A stretch of DNA of 64,000 nucleotides. Source: Aphelenchoides besseyi (Eukaryota; Nematoda; Chromadorea; Rhabditida; Aphelenchoididae). Where the stretch lies: NCBI GenBank assembly GCA_024699855.1, contig JAMPIQ010000001.1, positions 14,384,001 to 14,448,000 of the forward strand, in the 5' to 3' direction. Below, one piece after another: positions 33,716 through 45,100 of the stretch (its first letter is position 1; the number at the start of each line of letters is the position of its first letter). The translations under genes were made by a program, and so were the position numbers. The notes beneath the pieces were generated by a model. That model searched no databases and was not told where the DNA came from. It saw only the letters and a list, made by a program, of their open reading frames with translations.

Positions 33716-34534
33716 CTAATGAAGTCTGCAATTGAGTATACGTTCCAATTCATCAATCGCCTTTTTGCTTTCCTCGTTGTTTTGCTACAAGTTTGTTTTA
33801 CTAAGTAGAAATTGTTGTCTTACATAAATGCCATTCATTCCTTCACGTATTGCACCATCAATGTTCAGTTGAGAGTCATCGATGAGAATACACTCATTCG
33901 GTTGACATCCAATAGTGCGAGCAGCTATCTATAAAAAGGTGTCAGCTCGATTCTTCTATCTTTTAGCTACATGATAACTTTCAGGATCTGACTTTCGATA
34001 TCCGATTCTGCACGATTCGATGACCGTATCAAAAATTCGAACATCGTCGGGAATCATTGATCGTTTGAAAGCTCCCGTCAAATAACCGTTGTTGCAAAAG
34101 AGCCCGACCTTGTAGCCAAGCTCTTTTAGGAGCACAACTGCTCTTTCAATGTTCTCATCCTGAAATGATTGAAAACTATCAAACGACTGTTATCCCTGAT
34201 CTCACCACTCCATCAACGATATCTTCCACTTTGGCTGTTTCCCAGTCGTCAATATACTTCTGTAATAACAAAACGGATTAGTTAGTAAATGAATCGGACA
34301 TACTAAGGCGGGATGAGAAATGAGCGCCAATTCGGGAATCTGATTTAAAGGTATCTTTCCACGTTCGTAATTGAAAACAATTTCCCGGAGTTTTTCGTCC
34401 TTCAAAACTGAAAACCAGTTATTCGTACAAAAATTAAATGAACTACTTTGCTTGATTAATCCTAAGGAAACATCGTTGTTCGGATACTTTAAGTAGACGC
34501 CGAACAAATCAAAGAAGACCGCTTTGATGACCAT
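33716..34534 (-). CDS. HAD-superfamily hydrolase (dehalogenase / EPHX2 N-domain-like)
   Basis: About five exons from ATG 34534 (MVIKAVFFDLFGVY) to TAG at 33716-33718, with introns of about 38-50 nt. All four HAD motifs are visible. Motif I is FFDLFGVY, with the nucleophilic Asp but Phe in place of the second Asp of DxD phosphatases, as in dehalogenase-like members. The motif II region is VGLFCNNGYL. Motif III Lys lies in GYRKSDPESYHVA. Motif IV is CILIDDSQLNIDGA. Length is about 210 residues, right for a stand-alone HAD domain. It probably hydrolyses a small organic or phosphate substrate in the cytosol; the substrate cannot be read. The start is the ATG directly before motif I; the open frame extends further upstream but looks non-coding. 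Confidence 0.78.
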
Positions 34535-35044
34535 TAGAGCAAACGATTGACTGGCAGTTTGAGTTGACCGTTTATTTAAAGTTTTGTTGTCGACTAGATG
34601 ATTGTAAAGTTTTAAAGCATGCACTTTGCATCAGGTAGTCGTAAACGAAAATGATAAGAATTGATTGTACTTTTTCTGACGATCATCAACTGGCTTCTCT
34701 AATTGAACATCGAATTTGGTTATGTGCATTTCGTTATTGGCACTAAGGTCCATTTAGCTGTTAGACACACGTAAACAAGCTCATGTGTTTTGAAGTGTAA
34801 TCACGTGAACATCGGCTGCCATAAGCGTTTCAATTGGCGGACAATCAACCTTCTACGATAATGTCAAGATGCGTTAAACAAATGACTCAGGTAACATGTT
34901 TGTTTAAGCTCAACATATATTGTGATCTTTATTTTGTGATTCAACAGTTTAAATCGATTATTCACAAATCTAACAAACAACGTGAAATTCCTGTGATCAG
35001 AGAGTTCGATTGGTATTCAATTTTTGGTTGTTGTTTCTACACGA

Positions 35045-35401
35045 TCAATTGATAGGCCATAAAAACGGGTGACCACGCTGAGGTTGTGGGCGAGAAACGA
35101 CGTGACACGCCTAAACGAAACAGTTTATTGGGAAGAAGATCGTCAATATTGTTGGCCAACCAGACTAACGACTCACTTTGTGCCTCACGATCGAAGACGT
35201 GGGTTGTGAAACTGATCGAGTTGTGTCTGACGGAGACAGAAAACCGGAAATAGCAGAGTGCGTTACGAATTGAGTAAGTGCGCACAAAAACTCGTGGAAT
35301 GCAGTCCAAATGTGAAGGCCAAATAAAGTGGGTTTGGCCATCTTAACTTCCACATAACTCATCGACGTTGTTTTGATTGCAAAAAGCTTTCTCGTTTTCA
35401 T
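35045..35401 (-). CDS. hypothetical short two-exon ORF
   Basis: From ATG 35401 an open frame runs about 78 codons to a GTGAGT donor. A TTTAG acceptor about 60 nt on restores the frame to TGA 35045-35047. No domain is seen, and the Ser/Thr/Arg-rich composition is not distinctive. It is head-to-head with the membrane protein at 35442, only 40 bp away, so it may be chance openness in a promoter region. Confidence 0.25.
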
Positions 35402-35441
35402 TCGACTAGGTTGTCCATTGGATCCGATTAATTGAACAATA

Positions 35442-36051
35442 TGCCCGATATATATGTCATAAACCCGAAGGTCAGTTGAACGGAATCAACATAATCAACG
35501 AAATTTCTTTCAGTTTCCCAGCGTTGGCGTTTATGTTTTTTGTATTTGCGTCCATCTGATCGTCGGAATCTACGGATCGGTTCAAGGATGTTGGTGGCCA
35601 GTTGCGTACGGTTTTCTGATGTGCATTGTTTACGTAATTGCAATTATTTTCGCTTTTCTTCGTCTCAATTTGTTGCGTATTCTTGTGGCGATAGTTGAGG
35701 TTTGTGATCAAGGACGATCGTTGTTGATAAGATCAATTACCAGGCGATCTTGTTGTTGTTACTTTTCGTTTTCTTCATTCTCGCCATTTACATGGCCGCT
35801 GCCCAACCGGTCGAAGGCATCGATATCGTCTACGACTTGTTTCCGCAAGACGGAAACTTTGTCGAGAGTAAGTTGTCTTTTGTAGGGCACAAATAATCCC
35901 ACCTATTGCAGCTTACAATACACTTGCGATTGCCATCGTGATATGCGCTCTGATTCTGCTTTTCGTTAACACCCTCGGATTTCTGTCGACCGTCTATTCG
36001 ATTTTCCACGCTCGTCAAGAGACTCAAGTGCTGGTGGTCACGCGGGCGTGA
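35442..36051 (+). CDS. four-transmembrane-segment protein
   Basis: Four exons (35442-35471, about 35515-35698, about 35743-35867, about 35912-36051) join in frame with 43-44-nt introns. Exon 1 encodes MPDIYVINPK. Four hydrophobic segments follow: VGVYVFCICVHLIVGIYGSV, an FLMCIVYVIAIIFAFL segment, ILLLLLFVFFILAIYMAAA, and LAIAIVICALILLFVNTLGFL. The loop between segments 3 and 4 has DIVYDLFPQDGNF. At about 160 residues the layout is that of small tetraspan proteins, but it lacks the CCG motif of true tetraspanins. Family unknown; location in a membrane is the only safe inference. Confidence 0.75.
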
Positions 36052-36718
36052 CTATGAGCTCCGTTGCCGCCGACCCACGACTTCTCATTCACGATTGTTC
36101 CAATGCATAAACGAAAATAAACAAGAAACTAATCTCCACTGAAATCGAACGTTCAATTCGAAGGTTTTGAAGGCGAAATTGAGGTGCTGAAGGGAACTGT
36201 GAAACTTGACACTGACGCGCAGTCTTTCGACTTCTGCTTTTCGTTCGCACAAAATTTGGCACATTTTTTCGATTTCTTCTTTTGATGATCGTTTAGGTTC
36301 CGATTAAAATCTGGGAACTATGTGTCAATTCGATTGTTCAGCGTTGAAGGTCGTCGCTGTGACGCTTGAAGTTGTTGGCGATCATCCAACGGTTTGAGTT
36401 CCGGTCGTTTTTGTTTGTTTCAGTTTTCGCTCTTCGAAACTCTTCGGTTTCGATCGGAAATCAAGTTGTCGATATGCCCGGCGACTGGTTTCCGGTCTGA
36501 TGACGAATTCGATCGACACTTCGTCTTCAGATGACATCAACTTCCGACCAAAAAGTTGACATCTTTCTGTTTTTTTTGTGTGAAAAATCGTTTAAAATCT
36601 CGAAAATTTCGCAATCTTCCAACCAACCGGCAGTCGTCCCTTTGCTCGACGATCATCGATTTTCGTGTCCCGAAGCTGACAGCTTTCTCATCAGCCAATT
36701 TCAGTCTCAACAAAAGAG
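36052..36718. other. intergenic / upstream region of the RFWD3-like gene
   Basis: No independent gene. A 122-codon ORF (36531-36899) overlaps the true start region in another frame and is probably spurious. Confidence 0.4.
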
Positions 36719-38822
36719 ATGCCACGTCAACGCGGTGCACGCAACGCACCGGCGGTTGGACGTCGTCGTTCCGCGCGAATTTCGTCACGAGAAGGAAGCT
36801 CGGTCGGCAGTTCGCTTGGACATCACGTCGGCATCACGGCGAATCTTAACGAAACGATGTCGTTCTTCAACGACGACTCAGGAGAAGGTTGGTGCTTGAA
36901 GAGCGGCGGTAATGAAGCGTAAATTTTCAGTTTCAACCTCCGGAGACGACACACTGGTCATTAACTTCGGTGTCTTGGCTGCACCAACCGCGCGAATCGA
37001 TTCGGATCATGAAGAAGAAAATCAGCCGGCAGTCAAAAGACCGTAGGTTCGAAATTGTTTTTGTGTTTCTGATTCGAATTTTTAGCAAATTGGAGCCCGT
37101 GGAGAAAGATGCCACCGCGAACGTGAGCTCATTGGCGGCCGAAGATGGCGACTGTTGTACGATATGCTTTTGCGAGTACACGCCGACCGGAGAACATCGG
37201 TTGGTGTGCTTGAAATGCGGTCATTTGTTTGGTAAAGAGTGCATTGAACGTTGGATTCGAGTCGAGAAGAACAACAAGTGTCCGACGTGTAAAGCACCGG
37301 CCAAGCTCGCTGATATTCGCGCGCTGTTCGGTAAACTTTCGGTTCGTTCAGTTCCGTTGATTTAACCTGTAAACTCACCGTTCCAGTCCGGAGACAATTC
37401 GGAGATTGCGCACATGAAAGATCAGTTGAAGTTTTTAACGAGCGAAAAGGCCAAATTGGAACAAAAACTAACAGACACCGAGAACGAACTGACAAAGACT
37501 TTGAGAGCATATGAAGAGTTTTGTAAACTACAGTGAGTTGTACGACTGTAGTACATAGTCTATTGATTGTTTCAGCACATCGACTATAGTGAATGTCACC
37601 AAAGCGAAGCTAATCGTCGCTAAGGGAAAGGTCGTACCATACTCACCGACTTCACAGGGTCGAGCTGTGAGTTACAGCAAGTTGGGCAACTATATAGTTG
37701 TTGGTTGTGAATTGCCCGGAAAAACAAGCACATTAACACACGGGTTCTTTATGGTCAGTTCAATTTGTCAAATTTTAGTTTAATCGTTTGGGTTTTAGCT
37801 CAGCTTCAAACCCAACATAACACCTCATCGTTTCTCAGCTCATACGTGTCCAATTAGGGCTTTGCAGACTTCTCCTTTTGATGAACGTCATGTCGCTTCA
37901 GTTGCAGACGATCAAATGCTGATGATTCGTGATGTCACATCGCCCACTGTCAACGTTCCGCAACAAAAATTCAAACTCCCCACTTCGGCACTTTGTGTCT
38001 GTTGGATTGCAGACAATGAATTGGTTGTTGGAATGAAGAACGGTCGAGTCCTCAAGTATTCGCGCATCGAAACGGGTTTCGAGGACTTAACGGAAGGCGA
38101 TGGAACCGCCTCGATCATCAGCATGAACTACGATATCAATCATCGCACACTTTTAATTACATCCGGACGGCAGATCTCCGCTTATCGTCACGGTCATATG
38201 ATCAAACTAGTGGATTCAGGCGAACAAAGTAGGTTTCGTGGATTTAACATCGAGCTCTCGCACATCCACTTTACTTTAAACAGTTAAATGAAACTCTCGG
38301 GTTTAGATCGTTTCCAATCGTTTTTCTACGACGCGGAATCACAATGCTTTTTGGTCACAATGTTGCCAACAAAAACCGATCCATCGATCTTGAAACTGTA
38401 CAAAGTTGAATTCGGATCTCCCGTAAGTTAACATCTTCGTTTTCTTCACAACATTTGAGCTTTAGCTGACGGTTTGTCAAATTGGAGAGCACAGAACCGG
38501 AATCGTTAAAAACACTCGCAACGTTACCAACATTCTATGGAAGGGTCCAGACAACGACTTGTATACCGCTTATTACGACGAAGATCGTGGAACGACGGTA
38601 ATATTGAATTGGGGACAACAAAACGATCAACGAGATTCGAAGCGATCGGCGACTCTGAGTTTTTCGATCAAGAAATCGCCCGATTACGAAGTCATCACAG
38701 ACCTACTGTATGTGACACGTGAACGTGCATCTTCTCAGGGAACCGCTGACAGCCCTCCACTTCATCAGTTGTTTTTGATTGCCCGAAACAAGTTTGCCTC
38801 TCACTTCGTCAAATACGATTAA
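36719..38822 (+). CDS. rfwd3: E3 ubiquitin ligase, RFWD3-like (RING, coiled coil, WD40-type)
   Basis: ATG 36719 begins a basic, Arg-rich N terminus (MPRQRGARNAPAVGRRR). After two short introns comes a C3HC4 RING at about 37150-37300: CCTICFCEY, RLVCLKCGHLFGKECIERW, KCPTCKAPAK. The RADIRALF-type continuation follows, as in RFWD3. A coiled coil (MKDQLKFLTSEKAKLEQKL) spans about 37410-37530. The rest (37577-38822) is beta-rich and aligns in position with the RFWD3 WD40 region, ending at TAA 38820-38822. RFWD3 ubiquitinates RPA and RAD51 at stalled forks and in interstrand crosslink repair. At about 560 residues it is shorter than the human protein, mainly at the N terminus. Introns are about 40-45 nt. 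Confidence 0.85.
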
Positions 38823-39384
38823 TAAGTCTGCTCTTACGTGTAATTTCTTTTCTATATGATGCTTAAATTCTATTTCGTTTTTTCTTTTCTCTCGTTGCTC
38901 TTCGCACTTCCGACTTCCGGGCGTTTCGTCGACTGGAAATTGGTGGAAGCAATTGACTGAAAAGTCTCGTTCGGGTTGTTCTTAGTACGGTACATCTCTT
39001 TCTCTTTGGCTATCTCTTTAATCTAATTGGCAATTATACGCATTCCATACTAAGACTCAAAACGCATTGTACGACCAAAGTGATCGTTTAATTTTGTTGT
39101 GCGCTCTTTCTAGCAATGTGCCTTCTTTTTTGTGTCCAAATAAATGTTATTTTGTTGTGATTAACGATATCAATTCAATAAAAACCTGTTTGCTCTTTCA
39201 TTTCCTCCAAAAAGAGGTTTGATGCACCATCAAGGACAATCACAAGGTCGTTGGGCGTTTTGGCATTCTGCTCATTTTCGTCGAAGCGGGAAAGAAGATT
39301 CAAAATGAAATTAACGAAAATTGTTTGCGGTCCTTCGTCATTTTGCTTTTCGACTGAGATTTTCGGTGTTGTCAGTGGAGATCA
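38823..39384. other. intergenic
   Basis: AT-rich spacer. A TTGTCAG acceptor-like site at 39371-39375 lies just before the next ATG and could be a trans-splice site. Confidence 0.4.
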
Positions 39385-41270
39385 ATGGCCTTCAAGAACA
39401 CGATCGTGTGTTTTACGGGGCTGAGTTCAGAAGAGAAGGTAAATCTGAGGTTAAAGATCGTTTGTATCCGCACATTTTCAGGTGCATTATGAGGAGCTTA
39501 TTCGTTCTATGGGTGGAGATGTTAAACCGGAGGTTTGTTGTTTCTCGTCTGAAATGCCGTAGAATCGAAGATTACAGCTGAGTCAAAGTACTCAAATTTT
39601 GATTGCAAAGAATTGTGAAACATCGCCAAAGTACCGAGTAATTTCACAAACATCAAAATTGTTGATTCATGAATTTTTTAGGCGGCTTGTTGTTGGAAGA
39701 TTCCAATCTGTGGCGTGAACTTGATCATTGAAATGGCAAAACAAAAAGAAAAACATGTCAGCGAGTTCGTTAGTGCAAATCACAACAAGTTTCCGCTTCC
39801 AATATTCACGGATTGTGTTCGTTCGAACAATCGAAACGAATCGACATCTCCATTTAGGTTGTTTGTTCGAGTGGAGTTACTACCGAAGAGCGAATTGCCA
39901 TTGGACACGTCGTGGAACAGAACGGTGGACGTTACGTTTTGGACTTGACACGCGGCGAAGCCACTCATTTGGTCACTGACAGACTGACGGGTGAGAAATA
40001 CAAACACGCTAAAATTTGGGGAATCAAAATCGTTACAACCCGTTGGCTTCACAAGTGTTTGGTGCGCGTGAGTGTCGTCGATTTGCTTCAAAAGCTCATT
40101 TTCGATGTTTAGCGTTTTCGTTGTCCTGAAGAATACTACAATCCGGGTTGGTTGTTTGAGTTCGACTATTTTAATCGGTCATTTTAGATCCCGCTCTTAA
40201 CAAAACGTTTTCAAAGTACAAATCGTAAAACAACTGTTTTGGTACACAATTAAGAACATGAGTTTAGATCTGCAAATGAACAATCGTCGGCTCCATCTAA
40301 TCAAGCTGATGTTACAATCGCTGAAACTCCGTGCGTCGCAAAAAGCAAACCTTCAAAACTTGAGGAATCGGAATTCGTTTTCGAACCTTCGTTAACGGAA
40401 CTCGACTTTAACAAAACATTGAACAATCAAGACGTTGAGACCGCGGTTCCAACGCCTGATCAAATGACTGTACAAAATGGTGTTGATACAGTTGTCAAAG
40501 ATCCTGTTGACGATTCGCTTGAGACTGCATATGAAGCAAGCGTTGAGACGGCTGTTGAAAAGTCACTTGAGATGACTGTTGAGACAGCTGTTGAGACTGC
40601 AGTGGAAACGGCGGTGGAGACGACAGTGGAGATGACAGTTGAAGCTCCTGTTGAGACTGCAGTGGAAGCGGCGGTGGAGACGACAGTGGAGATGACAATC
40701 GAAGCTCCTGCTGAGACTGCAGTGGAAGCGGCGGTGGAGACGACAGTGGAGATGACAATCGAAGCTCCTGCTGAGATTCTTGTTGAGACGGTTGCCGAGA
40801 CGAAGCTGGAAACTGCAGTTGAGATTACTGTTGATACGATGGTTGAGACGATGACTGAACCTGCTGCCAAAACTGCTATTGATACTATTTTTGAAATGGA
40901 GGCTGAAGATGAAACACAAGACAATCCAGAAGTCGAAACGACAATTGAAAAGGCGGTGGAAACGGCAATTAAGATGGAACCGGAAAATGAAACACAAGAC
41001 GATGATGAAGTCGAGACGGCGCTTGAAATGGAAACCGAAGAATGCATGATGGTTCCAGAAATCGGTGAAACCGTAACGATCGGAAATCAACAGGCAGAAG
41101 ATCAACAAAACGAAACGATTCTCGCTGTTCTCGACAATAACTTGGAGCGAGTATCTCCGATAACGAAGAATCGTCGTGTGCGTATGCGAATTAACACACG
41201 CAAATGGACGTCGAAACTTTTGGATTTGAGTACAAGCAGCAATGGATCTCCCATTAAAAAAATCGAGTAA
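39385..41270 (+). CDS. tandem-BRCT protein with an acidic Val-Glu-Thr repeat tail
   Basis: Nine or so exons with 42-90-nt introns. ATG 39385 opens BRCT 1: MAFKNTIVCFTGLSSEEK, then ELIRSMGGDV, then STQILIAKN...SPKY. BRCT 2 follows: VVCSSGVTTEERIAIGHVVE, NGGRYVLDL, ATHLVTDRLTGEKYKHA, then the hallmark KIVTTRWLHKCL. Pairs like this, with the first repeat beginning F.....G, occur in TopBP1/Cut5, ECT2 and PTIP relatives and bind phosphoproteins in DNA-damage signalling. From about 40380 a long acidic tail contains about 20 variations on VETAVE, partly as exact 60-bp DNA repeats, then a basic C terminus (KNRRVRMRINTRKW). Stop at 41270. Exact orthology is open. Confidence 0.75.
40578..40775 (+). repeat. 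60-bp in-frame tandem repeat within the BRCT gene
   Basis: Three to four units ending GGCGGTGGAGACGACAGTGG are repeated with few changes at 60-bp spacing. Each encodes 20 residues of the type VEAPAETAVEAAVETTVEMT. The length is a multiple of three, so copy-number changes keep the frame. Around it are older, diverged units of 12-30 bp. Confidence 0.9.
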
Positions 41271-42165
41271 CTTCTATTACCTTTGTCTTTTTGTCAACAA
41301 AACCAATGATAAATGTACACAATTTTTTGGTTATGATCAAATCTTTTATGTGAATTTGTGCGCGCAAAGGGACAACGTTTGTTGATGCACTTGGGAATAA
41401 ACTTTTTGGATTAACATACACTTTGCTTCAAGATTGAAAACAATCGACTTGGATATTGATTTTCAAGAAGATAACCACCGATTATCCGAATATTTTGGTC
41501 CTCGCACAAGTCGATCTCGTTGACTTGGCAATCGTTTGCTAAAGTTGATTCATAGTCTTTGTGAGTTGATTGCCATAAGACAACCTCATTGAAATCTGCA
41601 TTGGGCGATCAACAATTCAGTTAAATGAAAAACATCTATTTGTAGAATTTGTGTTAACAACAAGCCTCCAATGTTCTCTGCACTATCAGAATTCAATTGA
41701 ACAGCCAACTTGTTGGAGTTACAGTCAATACTGTTTACTGTCCTTTTGAATACAAACTCTATCACTTTTTGGAGCGACATTGATAAACAGACATTAAAGA
41801 ATATACAATTTGAACGATGAAGACATTTAGCGCTTGGAATTTCAGCGGTTTGTGGTGACTAGACGAGAGCAGTTTCACAACAAAGTGAAAGATGATTGCG
41901 ATTATCAGAAAGTGAATAGTCGAATAAAAAAGCTTCTATTACAAGAAATCTTCGTTTGATTACATAAATCCCGGCAAACAAGCAGCGATATGGCAATTGA
42001 ACGGACGTCCCGTTTATTTCTCGAGTTAATCGACGAGTCTTGTGAAAGATATGATTATTACACTTAGCTATCTGGACACTTCAAAAAATGTTGTAATCCC
42101 AACAAAATACACAGGAATAGAAATCTGATACCCGGAACCTTTGCAAATGTTGGTCGCAAAAGAAA
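41271..42165. other. intergenic between convergent genes
   Basis: AT-rich, short ORFs only; contains the 3' ends of the BRCT gene and the TRAPPC9-like gene. Nothing else recognised. Confidence 0.5.
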
Positions 42166-45100
42166 CTACGATAATTTGGTTTGAACTTTGAAGGAAATCG
42201 TTGGCACAAACAACTCGTCTTTGGGCACCGAACTATCGGAACGACGAGCCGTGACATGTGGTCGAATTTTGTAAACTCCTTCGGTGCGAAAAAGGAAATT
42301 GAAATCCGCTTCGAAGGTCAACGGCTCGCGAAGATTTGGTGGTGGAGAAGCGGAAGCGAACTGAAACAAAACATCCGATCAATACAACGAGATGAAACCA
42401 CAAACCGAAGTAAAGGGCGGCGAGTTTGGTGGCAGCGGTGGCGGTTGAGAAGAATCGGGACTCAGATGGAACGGTTGTCGTTGTACTCCGCAAACAACCA
42501 CACTGTCCATACGCTCCAAGAGCGCCGATCCGTTCTGTAGATCTTGAAAGCATCGAAGCGAAAACTCGCCATTCAATGATCGAGTTTCCGAAGCGGCGTA
42601 GATGAGTTGAACGTGAATGCGCTGCATTTCGCCGATTCCAACCGAAATGTCGTCTTCGCTCAAATACGGTCGATTGTTGATTTCAACGCCTAAAATACCT
42701 CTAAGTCCTATTAAAACTTCCGATCAACTTACAGACGGAAATGCTCGGAACAACCAACTGCTTAAGAAACGAGACCGAAGCTAACAGCGGACCCACCGGC
42801 ACAAGACCCTCGAGTTGAAGGGCGTTGATTCGCCAAGAGATTTTTAAGTGCTGTGAAACGTGTTTCTCAAGTCTTCGACGAAGTTGTTCCATCTCTTGTT
42901 TCTGCATCATAGATGATGCGCGTTGGGCAGCCTGCTGAAACTCGCTGGCTTGAATCTGCGTTGAACAGGGACATAAAAGTGGGACCCTGTAAAGAAGTGT
43001 TGTAGATTCAATTGTGATCGAAAACACAACCTGCACAGTTCACGAGGTTGAACGGCGATTGTTCGTTGATCGGGACCAAACGTAAGCTCAGCATCCGAAT
43101 CAGACAAATTTGTCACGTCCACAACAACAAATCGATTGGACGGTGTATCGCCGGCTATCATGTGCCATTCGACAACAGTTAACGCCGGAACAATCGTTAT
43201 GGCTAGACGCAGTGTTTCTGTTCGCTCATAAGATTCTCCGTTTTCCGTTTCAACGTCCGCAACGTACGTGACAACAAAATCGGCGCACAACAGTCGTCCT
43301 GTGTAGGGAATGAGATCGTGTGTTGAACGACGTGTTAATCGGGCAGCAGAAGTTAAACTCGTTGGTGTTGGAATTTGGTCGGATATCGCTGAGTTCGTTC
43401 GACTCAACAGTCGTCGTACTTCGTCTGGTTCATCTTCGTCATCGAAATCACCGATTGACTGATTGGCAAGAAGCGAATCGTCAGTGAACGTTGTCGTGTC
43501 GCCGGGATTCGGATGAGCTGACGCAGAGATCGCAGGACTGACGGAGGCCGGTCGTTTTCGTTTTGAATCACTCAAGCGACTGTGTTGTGATTCTTCTTCG
43601 GCACCAAACGGATTTTCGTCCAATTCGCTTAACAAGTCTTCGCCCACAAACTGTTTGAGAGGTTGTTTTCGTACAAAAACCTTAAACATTTATATGAATC
43701 TGAACCAAAATCGAGGTCTCACTTGTCGCTCTTCTCCAGTTGCCTGTGATTTTGGGTCTTCGGCAGTTGCCGCTGGATCGATGCCAAAAATTCGAAACCG
43801 AATTTGTCGTTGCTCGTTGGCTTTGAGGCCATCGAGTGTCCACGTACTAACATTCGTCTTTTTGTCCGTTTTCGCCCTATCGTCCAAATCCAAGATCTCC
43901 AGAAGCCGTGGACCGCCGTAGACTTGTGGTTGATCGATTTGAATTCGAACTTGTCGAATCGCCAACTCGGAATCAGTGTTTTGAATTTTCATTGAATGGA
44001 AAAATCTGAAGAAGAGAAATTAGTTTATCAAATGATTAAGATTGTAGCTTACGTCTGTCCAGAAAAAACTGTCGCTTCGGCCACTCCACCGGCTGTCACA
44101 TCTTCATCGACCACCGGCGCTCTTTTCAGTGTTGTGGTGACTTGAAGTCGTGGTAGAGATTGAATGACACGAACGGTAATTGGACGTATTTCGCCCATCT
44201 CCCGCAATTCACAAACATTCTCGACATCGAAAACCTCACAACTGTAACCCGTTAGCTTCAAAACACCTGGAGCACGAGGAACACCGAGAAGCGCAACATC
44301 ACCGGCAGTTGCAGTCAACGTTTCAACCGGCGGTCGTGTCGATGGAGCCGTTGAGTTTAGCAGAAAGAGTTTCTTGGTTGTTGTCGTTGTTTGAACCGTT
44401 GATGTTGTCGCAGCAGCCAAATTCAAGCGAATCGGGACCGCTTCGAATTCGCAACCTTCAGCGTGAAGAGTTAAACTTTTGACCACAAGCTCAGTTGGTA
44501 GTAGGTTTTGGACACAAACCGAAACCTGACAACCTGTTCCAACAACCCAAATGATGTCTGAAAGCAAAATAAATGCAAACGTGTTGATTAGAAACTCACC
44601 TTTGACTTGATTTCGCCCTTGAAATGGTGAGTAGATGAAAACATCGTCGGTCTTATTGTTAAAGACAACAGATGGAGCCAAGTTTGAGGCTAACGGCTGA
44701 ATTCGAAAGTTTCTTCAAACGAATTGATGACAATGAAATGAATAGACGACTCACGATAACATTGGAAATCGATTCATTTGTAGAGGCGGAAGAATCACAT
44801 CACATTCGTCAATTCGTAACGGTTCAGCCAATGAAATTCGACCGCTTTTTGTTTGCTGTAAACGAACCAATCGTTTCAATTCGTCGATCATTTGGATAAC
44901 ATTTGTACTCTCGATGTGAAAAAAATAAGTCTGCAATAAGAATGTAAAAATCCGAGCCGTTTTGTTTTACCTGAAGCATATAACACAGATGTCTGATGGC
45001 CGCTTCGTTAAGTCCGGCACGTTGAGCGGACATGTAGACTTCGTGAATCGCTTTGACTTGAATGCTCACGTATCCCATTCTTGATGCCGATTCATTGGTC

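Noticed and set aside
40460..41108. Two long minus-strand ORFs opposite the BRCT protein tail
   Set aside because: They are shadows of the low-complexity repeat: GAG/GTG/ACT codons read backwards stay open. The plus strand continues exons with a BRCT pair.
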